Positions 1 through 5,528 of a DNA stretch of 6,769 bases are shown in pieces. How positions within the stretch are numbered: position 1 is the stretch's first letter; each line of letters begins with the position of its first letter. A program made the position numbers and the translations under genes. Source of the DNA: Candidatus Zixiibacteriota bacterium (lineage in GTDB: Bacteria; Zixibacteria; MSB-5A5; SM1-73); NCBI GenBank assembly GCA_020341875.1, contig CP070839.1, positions 2,137,150 through 2,143,918 of the forward strand, given 5' to 3'. A model generated the notes under the pieces. It was not told the DNA's origin. It made no database searches and saw only the letters and a program-made list of their open reading frames with translations.

Positions 1-10
1 AGTCTGAAAG

Positions 11-1639
11 ATGGCCATGTTGTCTTGCAAAAGAGTCTTGTGCTGCATTTTGATGTCGTGCTGCGTATTGTGGGGAAAGGAGATACATGCTCAAGCCAGA
101 ACCTCCGGATCCCTGGAACTCAACTATCAGAGGCAGAAGGTGAATGGCTTCGACACCTATTCCTTTGGCCAAAGACTGGATATCAATGTGGTCGATGACC
201 TCTGGGTAAAGAACCGGCTTCAGGTAGGGGTGTACCTTGTCAGAAATCAATACAGTGGGCAGAGGAGAACCACTTTCCGTCCCAGGCTCAGCGTTGATCT
301 CTCCGGCCACAAGTATCGGGCCTTCTACAGCCTTACCCCGTATAAGACGAATGGGTCCGGCGGAGCCGCCACTAACCACCGGGTGGTTCAGGCCAATTTC
401 TCCGTCAACCCGACTGACTGGCCTGATCTGTCGTTCTCATACCGCCACAGTCATACCTTCGACGATCTGAAGACAAGGAAGAAAGATGACCTTTCCAGAT
501 ACTGGGTTTTCTCCTCCAGCTGGAAGCATAAGTCCCTGGACCTGAGAGGCAGTTACCAGAGGCAGGAGTCGATAAATAAACTGACGTCAACCAAAAACAG
601 CGTTGTTTCCTCGGTAACGGGAGGAAGCAAGTTCAGTTTCAGCCTCCCTATGAAGACCTCAACCTCCTGGGATTACGATTTCTCCTTTAGCGAGAGAAAG
701 TCCAAGAGAGTCCCGGTGCTCAAGACTCCCAGTCACTCTTTTTCCACCAGGTGGGGAGGGAGGCCCTCGAGATTCCTGAACTGGACGGCCACCTACCAGG
801 GCAAGATTGTCAGAACCAAGCGGGACGGAGAGGTTGCGAAAAGGTACGCTCATTCCTTCTACGGGGGAGTGGGGACAAGCCTGACTCCGAGGTGGGACAT
901 GAGTCTTAGCCGAGGCTCCACTAAATCCAGAGCCGACGGAAGGAAGTCGGCCACCGATTATCTTACCCTGGCGAGCAATATCAAAAGCTTCCAGGTGCTC
1001 AAGAATGTGGATGCTACTGCGTCTCTTCGCCGCACCTTTTACATTCATACCAATGTGGGCAAATATGCGCTCAATCTGTTTTATGTCTCTTCCCGTATGA
1101 GGATCTACCGGGAGATCGAGGTCCGCTCTGATTTTACGGTAAATTACAATGACAATCCTCGTGCCCGGGGCAGACGTTACGGAGTGGTGAAGAACGTGAG
1201 CGTTGCCACCAGGCCCAGGAAGAACCTGGAAGTAGATCTCAATTATCAAGCCACCACCCAAGGAACGAAGATAACCTTACTCTATTCGGAGGCAGAAAAC
1301 TACAGGCTGGATTTGACTTACAGGGGCAAAGGTAACCTCAGCCTGCGCACCAGTTATCAGGCCAATCTCTACGAAGGGAGAAACGTTCCCAACTCTTACT
1401 CTTTTTCCGGTCAGATGTCGTACCCGTACCGAAACTTGTTGTCCTCAAACCTTGTGTACAGCAGAAGATGGACCGAGGATCCCCAGACCGGCGAGAGCCT
1501 CTCATCAGACAACCTTAACTCTCAGTTCAATTTTTCTCTGAGGAGACGCACCAAGGTGACCCTAACCTATAACGTCACAAACTTGGGAGATCCGGCCTCG
1601 ACCAGTAATTTGGGGTTGATTCTGAATCGGCAGTTTTGA
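11..1639 (+). CDS. Outer-membrane beta-barrel protein, function unknown
   Basis: A 542-residue exported protein that I cannot assign to a named family. Residues 1-29 form a signal peptide: short charged start, hydrophobic core at about 9-21, and a likely cut after AQA at 27-29 or after Gln28. The mature part is rich in Ser, Thr, Tyr, Arg and Asn. It alternates polar and apolar residues in short stretches separated by turns throughout, and ends in Arg-Gln-Phe; a C-terminal Phe is the usual signal for BAM-dependent barrel insertion. All five cysteines lie in the signal peptide. An in-frame TGA at 5-7 means the N-terminus is complete. ATG 11 is the first start, but ATG 17 sits six bases after a weak GAAAG (6-10) and may be the true one. 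Two lipoprotein genes follow closely, which suggests a shared outer-membrane role. Barrel assignment is firm; whether it is a porin, a secretion channel or a structural protein is unknown. Confidence 0.85.
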   Translation: MAMLSCKRVLCCILMSCCVLWGKEIHAQARTSGSLELNYQRQKVNGFDTYSFGQRLDINVVDDLWVKNRLQVGVYLVRNQYSGQRRTTFRPRLSVDLSGHKYRAFYSLTPYKTNGSGGAATNHRVVQANFSVNPTDWPDLSFSYRHSHTFDDLKTRKKDDLSRYWVFSSSWKHKSLDLRGSYQRQESINKLTSTKNSVVSSVTGGSKFSFSLPMKTSTSWDYDFSFSERKSKRVPVLKTPSHSFSTRWGGRPSRFLNWTATYQGKIVRTKRDGEVAKRYAHSFYGGVGTSLTPRWDMSLSRGSTKSRADGRKSATDYLTLASNIKSFQVLKNVDATASLRRTFYIHTNVGKYALNLFYVSSRMRIYREIEVRSDFTVNYNDNPRARGRRYGVVKNVSVATRPRKNLEVDLNYQATTQGTKITLLYSEAENYRLDLTYRGKGNLSLRTSYQANLYEGRNVPNSYSFSGQMSYPYRNLLSSNLVYSRRWTEDPQTGESLSSDNLNSQFNFSLRRRTKVTLTYNVTNLGDPASTSNLGLILNRQF

Positions 1640-1658
1640 CCGAGTCAGTTCCAGTACG

Positions 1659-1664
1659 AAGGAG
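1659..1664 (+). promoter_or_regulatory. Ribosome-binding site deciding the start of the first lipoprotein
   Basis: AAGGAG lies five bases before ATG 1670. The in-frame GTG at 1664 overlaps this motif and has no ribosome-binding site of its own at a proper distance, so ATG 1670 is preferred over the longer GTG start. Confidence 0.7.
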
Positions 1665-1669
1665 TGAAA

Positions 1670-2275
1670 ATGAAGATTAGAAAACCGAGGATGAGATTTC
1701 TGTCGGACACTCTAGTTTTGACCTTCTTGATCTTCCTCTCCTGTGCCGGCGGGCCCAGAACTTACCTGCATCCTGAAGCGGACATGTCCTTTTATCAAAA
1801 GGTGGGGGTGGTGCCGTTCATCAACCTGACCGCCGACCGGTTCGCCGGAGAGAAGATGACCAGCACCTTCGTAACCGAGCTCTTGATAACCGAGCAGTTT
1901 GACGTGATCGAACGAGGGGAGTTCGATCACGTGGTGCAGCAGGTGCGAAGTTCCACAGGCGGTTCACCGTCCACGGAGCTGACCGCTGAACAGTTGAAGG
2001 CCGTTGGCGAGCAGGCAGGAGTCAACGGGATAATCGAAGGGGTGGTCAAGGAGTACGAGATGATCCGCGTGGGTCAGGGAAGTTATCCTTTAATCTCCTT
2101 CGCCGTGAAGCTGGTCGACGCTCCCACAGGAAGAGTGGTGTGGGAATCCAATTACTCCACCAAGGGGGGACCGAGACTTCCCATAATCTCGTTGGGCGAG
2201 ACCCACACCCTGGGAGAGCTGACTCAAAAGGTTTGCCGGAAGGTGGTCAGGAAGTTCGTCGGAAAGGCGTTCTAA
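1670..2275 (+). CDS. CsgG/GNA1162-like outer-membrane lipoprotein (first of tandem pair)
   Basis: A 201-residue lipoprotein from ATG 1670; the alternative GTG at 1664 adds two residues. A basic start and hydrophobic segment (about 14-23) lead to the lipobox FLSC with lipidated Cys25. The +2 residue is Ala, which would favour the outer membrane under the E. coli sorting rule. The mature domain resembles the small alpha/beta fold of the CsgG N-terminus, GNA1162, LpoB and FlgO: strand VGVVPFINLT at 45-54, helix ending in an EL/FDVIERG stretch at 70-83, a variable linker at 92-104, strand IIEGVV at 121-126, and strand plus turn ending in TGRVVW at 153-158. It lacks the extra regions that form the CsgG pore, so it is more likely an accessory or scaffold lipoprotein than a channel. 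It begins 30 bases after the barrel stop codon and is clearly paralogous to the next gene. Fold assignment comes from motif pattern only; function is inferred. Confidence 0.8.
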   Translation: MKIRKPRMRFLSDTLVLTFLIFLSCAGGPRTYLHPEADMSFYQKVGVVPFINLTADRFAGEKMTSTFVTELLITEQFDVIERGEFDHVVQQVRSSTGGSPSTELTAEQLKAVGEQAGVNGIIEGVVKEYEMIRVGQGSYPLISFAVKLVDAPTGRVVWESNYSTKGGPRLPIISLGETHTLGELTQKVCRKVVRKFVGKAF

Positions 2276-2282
2276 GGGAGAG
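2276..2282 (+). promoter_or_regulatory. Ribosome-binding site of the second lipoprotein
   Basis: GGGAGAG begins directly after the TAA stop of the preceding gene and lies nine bases before ATG 2292. It supports that ATG, even though it produces an unusually long leader ahead of the lipobox. Confidence 0.55.
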
Positions 2283-2291
2283 AAACGATCA

Positions 2292-2951
2292 ATGAAGAGA
2301 TACGATAACAAACGACCAGACGCCAGATCGCACACATCAGATGACAGGGCTCGGTCCGTCTACCGTGTGCTGCTGCCTGTCTACCGTTATCTTCCTGCTA
2401 GCCTCTGTCTTCTCCTCATTGTTTTTCTGTCGTGCTATCCCCGGCCGCCGAGAACCTATGTGAGGTCGGGAATAGATCCCTCTGAGGTCAAGAGAATCGC
2501 GGTGTTGCCTTTTGATAATCTCTCCGGGGAAGAGGGCGCGGGAGAGAGTCTGACCGAGATATTCACCCTGGAGCTTATGCGCACCGGCAGGTTCGATGTG
2601 GCAGAGCCGGGCAGAGTGAAGACGGCTGTGAAAGAGAGACGCATAAGAACCACCAGGGACATGGATCTGGAGGCAGCGAAGTGGTTGGGAGAAAGCCTGG
2701 ACTTAAACCTTATCCTGGTGGGCTCGGTACTCGACTTCGAAGTTCAGGAATTCGGGAACAAGCGAGTTCCGGTGGTGACGGTGATCTCACGGTTGGTGCA
2801 GGCCAATACCGGGAGGACCCTTTGGGCCGTCCATAGGTCAAGAAAGGGCGACGATAAAGAGACTCTTTTCGGTTGGGGAAGGATCAGCTCGCCCTCTCGC
2901 CTGGCACAGGAGGTCGCTTCCGAAATGGTCAGCACGCTGAAGATCAGATAA
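2292..2951 (+). CDS. CsgG/GNA1162-like outer-membrane lipoprotein (second of tandem pair)
   Basis: A 219-residue lipoprotein. A hydrophobic stretch at about 34-46 ends in the lipobox FLSC with Cys48. The 33 residues before it are strongly charged, longer than a normal lipoprotein leader; GTG 2367 (Val26) would give a conventional leader but has no clear ribosome-binding site. The mature part follows the same order as its neighbour: a PPRTY segment right after the cysteine (50-56 versus 28-32 there), strand RIAVLPFDNLS at 68-78, AGE at 83-85, EL at 94-95, FDV at 101-103, strand LILVGSV at 140-146, and TGRTLW at 173-178. A C-terminal helix at about 199-217 closes the domain. These landmarks fit the CsgG/GNA1162/FlgO-like lipoprotein fold. 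Sixteen bases separate it from the first lipoprotein, so co-transcription is very likely. It is the last plus-strand gene before the convergent spacer. A partner role with the barrel protein is inferred. Confidence 0.8.
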   Translation: MKRYDNKRPDARSHTSDDRARSVYRVLLPVYRYLPASLCLLLIVFLSCYPRPPRTYVRSGIDPSEVKRIAVLPFDNLSGEEGAGESLTEIFTLELMRTGRFDVAEPGRVKTAVKERRIRTTRDMDLEAAKWLGESLDLNLILVGSVLDFEVQEFGNKRVPVVTVISRLVQANTGRTLWAVHRSRKGDDKETLFGWGRISSPSRLAQEVASEMVSTLKIR

Positions 2952-3128
2952 CGAGCTTCATTCCGGAGCCAGAAATCCCCCTGCTGCCCGCACCTCATGA
3001 TTATCGAACTCGAGTCCGAGGGCGAAGTAAGGGTCGCTTGGCACGGTTTCGAATTGCCCGGAAGCAATGAATCACCATGCAGGTGGGGTAACGTGGGGCC
3101 TGGAATTAACCAGCAGATAGGTAGATGG

Positions 3129-3151
3129 GCTGCCGGGAGTCTCCCGGTGGC
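3129..3151. terminator. Strong GC-rich hairpin, possible two-way terminator
   Basis: The arms GCTGCCGGGA and TCCCGGTGGC pair over ten positions (two of them G-U on the plus strand) around a GTC loop, with a core of six perfect pairs. It sits between convergent genes, 177 bases after the plus-strand stop and 51 bases beyond the cytochrome stop. No T-run follows on either strand, so it is not a textbook intrinsic terminator. It may block read-through, protect 3' ends or work with Rho. Confidence 0.45.
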
Positions 3152-3163
3152 AAGGGACATTGT

Positions 3164-3183
3164 CGGCTCTGCCTTGCGAGCCG
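3164..3183 (-). terminator. Second hairpin just beyond the cytochrome gene
   Basis: CGGCTC (3164-3169) and GAGCCG (3178-3183) form a perfect six-pair stem with an eight-base loop, starting 19 bases beyond the cytochrome stop codon on the minus strand. A competing stem, CTGCC with GGCAG, overlaps it. There is no U-tract, so terminator activity is inferred from position alone. Confidence 0.35.
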
Positions 3184-3202
3184 GCAGGAAAGAGGTCCTG
3201 GA

Positions 3203-5431
3203 CTACGGGACGAGCTCCTCTGCGTTTTCCAGTCTCGCGGCGGCATCCTCCAGCATCTCGGAGATCAAAACATAGTTGTGTCCCCCACCACTCCCGTCTT
3301 TTTCCACCAGCTTCAACCTCGCCTCCGAGAACTCAAACGCCGACCTCAGTAGCTCTTCAGTCTCCTTATTACCCTTTGATCTATCCAGAGCCTCTTTCAG
3401 AGTTTCAATTTTGTTCTTTATCGAGTTGACCCGCGCGTTCACATCCTCCTGCCACTGATCCATCATCTCGGCGTAGCTCTCATCGTGACAGCTCTCGCAA
3501 GCGGCCCTTGCAGTTTCTCTGGTTTTTCCCCGCTCCGGCTCCCCATGACACTCCGCGCATCCCAGGGAGGAGTACATGACGTCGGGCGTGACTTGGTAAT
3601 CCAGCACGCCTTCTCCGGAAAACACCTGGCTTTGAACTCTGTGGCAGTCCTCGCAACCGCTGGTCTCCATGGGATGGTGACAGGAGAAGCAGTCCATTTT
3701 CCTGCTGATCGAAAACGTGCCCTCCTTCAGCTCATGGCAAAGAAGGCAGTCCATGCCTTGGTCCACGGAATGATGAGAGTGCAAGAACTCAACTTTTCCA
3801 AAGACAGTGGCCTGAGTCGGACCCCACTCGTGACAGGTGGTGCAGTTGATACTCTTATCCGGGTGGTGGCAGGTTCGGCAATCGTTGATGCTTAAGACCG
3901 TCTCCCCGTGCTTTTTCTCGTCGGAGTGGCATCGCTGGCAAGGGAGCTGTTCTCTCAACAGGTGAGCACCGTGGTCGAACGGTTTTCCCATGAAAGTGGT
4001 CATCTTCTTTTCGATTCCCATGTGACAGCTGTAGCACTCGGACTTGACCACCGCCTCGGAAACGGGCAGACTCCTCGGTCTGTAAGTCGATTCGATCAGC
4101 TTCATGGCCTGGTTCAATTTGTCGTTGGCGGCAGACAGCAGGCTTACCGAGTACTTGATGTTGTGTACTCCTTTTCCATATCTCACCAGGCCGACGTTCT
4201 CTTCAGCCTCGTCGATCAAACCTCCTGCCTTTTCAGCTGCCGGATGCTTTGCGCCGCGCTGTCTGAGTTCCGTCCTTGATCTTTCCAGCGAAGGAAGGAT
4301 TACCGACAGCATGTTTTTCATCTGCTTCTTCCACTGATCCAGTATGGCACCGTATTGGGTGCCGTGACAGGACATGCAGGCAGCTGCGGTTGGGTGGGCA
4401 CTGGTTCCCTTAAAGAGGTCTCCTTCATGCGATATGTGGCAGCTGGTGCAACTGACCCGGGTCAGAAACATGGGGTCGGGCTTGTACTCCACATCGTGCC
4501 CGCCCACTCCGAGGAAGAGCTGCTTCTGGGCGGCATGGTGATCGGGATGACACGACGTGCACTCCATCTCTACCGATTGGGCCATCTCCAACACCTGGTG
4601 CCTGATCTCATCGTGGCACCGAAGGCAGTCCACCTTGTGCTTGGTCACGTGGTTATCGTGCATCAGCAGAGCGTCGGTATACTTATCCAGCTTCTCCTGT
4701 TCGGTATGACATGAAAAACATCTATCCCTGAAGACGCCGCCGTTGCCTTGAATCACGTGTATATGACATTTTCGGCATTCCACACCTCTTCTCAAAGCGT
4801 CGGAGTGATCGAACTTGGCTCCCAGATACTCCACCGGCGAAAGCGGTGGGCCGTGACACATGTCACAATCATCCAAGGTCTTTTCACCGGCGACCCGCTT
4901 GAAATGACACAGGTAGCAAGTGGTCTTGGTCACGGTCATATGTTCTCTCTGCACGATCTGGGAGTGACAGGAGGTGCACTTGAGTCTCTTGCCGCGTCTC
5001 ATCTCAGTCAAATGGGGGGTATGATCGAATAGGATATTTCCGAAATTAGCTCTGCCTGACAAGAGACGCCGGTTGTGGCACCCTTCCCGCAGGCAGCTAT
5101 TATCAGAGATCTCGACCCAGGGCCGTTGCTTGCCGTAGGCTCCGGTGAAATATTGAACCAAGGAGGTAAGCGCCTTTATCTTCCCCTTTATCTCCTTTTC
5201 CACGCTGGGAGGATAGTGGCACTCCACGCAGGGAACCATGTTGTGGGTGGAGGTTGCCCAGCCGTTGTAAAAGGGCAACATGTAATGACAGATCTTGCAG
5301 AACTCCGATTTGGCGGAGTATTGGAGCCCGATAAAGGTCATTATGACGGAGGCGACTAATCCTACGATGGCGATCTTACCCAGCAGCGTTGCCAAACGGA
5401 TGAATCGCTCACTTTTGTAGAACTTCACCAC
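3203..5431 (-). CDS. Membrane-anchored 21-heme c-type cytochrome, NapC/NirT-type anchor
   Basis: A 742-residue periplasmic electron carrier held by one N-terminal membrane helix (about 13-37). There are 20 CxxCH motifs and one CX4CH. First cysteines are at 45, 68, 113 (CX4CH), 152, 172, 189, 219, 238, 269, 291, 328, 352, 466, 498, 518, 530, 562, 581, 593, 625 and 645. Residues 43-75 match NapC/NirT/NrfH: FCKICHYM with Met51 two after the heme His, a Trp-containing spacer with His63, then CVECHYPP. Those proteins take electrons from quinol. The rest is a tandem duplication: module A (about 113-450, ten hemes) and module B (about 466-740, nine hemes). Each contains c3/c7-like FDHxxH elements and ends in a helical domain holding a DQW and a G-x-HN motif (HN at 423-424 and 718-719). 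Twenty-six histidines lie outside the heme motifs, enough for mostly bis-His ligation. The start is GTG with GAGGA seven bases upstream; a second GTG follows at once. The nrfD-like gene lies 97 bases upstream, so the two probably form one complex. The in vivo electron acceptor is unknown. Confidence 0.92.
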   Translation of the reverse strand: MVKFYKSERFIRLATLLGKIAIVGLVASVIMTFIGLQYSAKSEFCKICHYMLPFYNGWATSTHNMVPCVECHYPPSVEKEIKGKIKALTSLVQYFTGAYGKQRPWVEISDNSCLREGCHNRRLLSGRANFGNILFDHTPHLTEMRRGKRLKCTSCHSQIVQREHMTVTKTTCYLCHFKRVAGEKTLDDCDMCHGPPLSPVEYLGAKFDHSDALRRGVECRKCHIHVIQGNGGVFRDRCFSCHTEQEKLDKYTDALLMHDNHVTKHKVDCLRCHDEIRHQVLEMAQSVEMECTSCHPDHHAAQKQLFLGVGGHDVEYKPDPMFLTRVSCTSCHISHEGDLFKGTSAHPTAAACMSCHGTQYGAILDQWKKQMKNMLSVILPSLERSRTELRQRGAKHPAAEKAGGLIDEAEENVGLVRYGKGVHNIKYSVSLLSAANDKLNQAMKLIESTYRPRSLPVSEAVVKSECYSCHMGIEKKMTTFMGKPFDHGAHLLREQLPCQRCHSDEKKHGETVLSINDCRTCHHPDKSINCTTCHEWGPTQATVFGKVEFLHSHHSVDQGMDCLLCHELKEGTFSISRKMDCFSCHHPMETSGCEDCHRVQSQVFSGEGVLDYQVTPDVMYSSLGCAECHGEPERGKTRETARAACESCHDESYAEMMDQWQEDVNARVNSIKNKIETLKEALDRSKGNKETEELLRSAFEFSEARLKLVEKDGSGGGHNYVLISEMLEDAAARLENAEELVP
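3212..4036 (-). repeat. Cytochrome internal repeat, module B (hemes 13-21)
   Basis: This span encodes residues 466-740. Landmarks are CYSCH at 466, FDHGAH at 485-490, hemes at 498, 518 and 530, GPT then FLHS at 549-552, hemes at 562, 581 and 593, a 28-residue spacer, hemes at 625 and 645, MDQW at 657-660, and GGHN at 716-719. The copies are diverged in sequence, so the duplication is old. It is visible at protein level rather than as a DNA repeat. Confidence 0.75.
4082..5095 (-). repeat. Cytochrome internal repeat, module A (hemes 3-12)
   Basis: This span encodes residues 113-450. Landmarks in order are CX4CH at 113, FDHTPH at 135-140, hemes at 152, 172 and 189, GPP then FDHS at 207-210, hemes at 219, 238, 269 and 291, a 32-residue spacer, hemes at 328 and 352, LDQW at 364-367, and GVHN at 421-424. 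The order and spacing match module B, apart from an extra heme at 269. Confidence 0.75.
5315..5395 (-). other. N-terminal membrane anchor of the cytochrome
   Basis: Approximate coding span for residues 13-39, one continuous apolar helix without a cleavage site. It is followed directly by the first heme motif, as in NapC/NirT/NrfH. It acts as an uncleaved signal anchor, placing the hemes in the periplasm. Confidence 0.7.
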
Positions 5432-5528
5432 CTGGGTTTCCTCGTGATTAAGACTGGTCTCGGTCCACCCAAGACAGGATACGCAGACTCCCTTTCGCGG
5501 TTAACTGAAGCCAAGAGAGTCTTGGTCT
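5432..5528 (-). other. Gap between the nrfD-like and cytochrome genes
   Basis: This 97-base stretch has no ATG on the coding strand and no supportable gene. It holds two overlapping inverted repeats that cannot both form: arms 5485-5492 with 5515-5522 (eight pairs, one G-U), and CCAAGAC 5469-5475 with GTCTTGG 5519-5525. A weak promoter-like pair reads on the minus strand, TTAACC (5504-5499) and TATCCT (5481-5476) with a 17-base spacer; each box matches four of six consensus bases. No U-tract is present. Processing, attenuation or a second promoter are all possible, none proven. Confidence 0.35.
5439..5443 (-). promoter_or_regulatory. Ribosome-binding site of the cytochrome
   Basis: On the minus strand GAGGA lies seven bases before GTG 5431 and ten before the second GTG at 5428. 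It supports a GTG start here, since no ATG precedes the membrane anchor. Confidence 0.6.

Larger units (their letters stand above)
2952..3202. other. Convergent intergenic spacer
   Basis: These 251 bases separate the stop codon of the second lipoprotein from that of the minus-strand cytochrome. I see no supportable gene on either strand. Structure is concentrated on the right side: two GC-rich hairpins within 75 bases of the cytochrome stop. A weaker 5-bp inverted repeat, ATTGC at 3053-3057 and GCAAT at 3064-3068, lies nearer the lipoprotein gene. Confidence 0.7.

Noticed and set aside
659..1261. A 200-codon minus-strand open frame opposite the barrel gene
   Set aside because: It is antisense to a convincing signal-peptide barrel protein, lacks recognisable domains, and has Pro/Gly-rich content typical of shadow frames.
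3044..3062. GGTTTCGAATTGCCC-like stretch resembling the T-loop of a tRNA
   Set aside because: The T-stem does not pair correctly, and no matching acceptor, anticodon or D arms can be built around it.
2997..3275. A plus-strand open frame of 92 codons in the convergent spacer, with a plausible-looking start
   Set aside because: There is no ribosome-binding site before its ATG, it runs into the cytochrome gene on the other strand, its second half has low-complexity composition, and no family motif is visible.
3480..5360. Several plus-strand open frames of 77-136 codons opposite the cytochrome
   Set aside because: They are antisense shadows. Repeated CxxCH codons read in reverse produce stop-poor frames, and the opposite strand has 21 ordered heme motifs.
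5476..5504. Sigma70-like promoter on the minus strand before the cytochrome
   Set aside because: Only four of six bases match in each box. With 97 bases to search, this is expected by chance, so it is mentioned within the gap entry but not called as a promoter.
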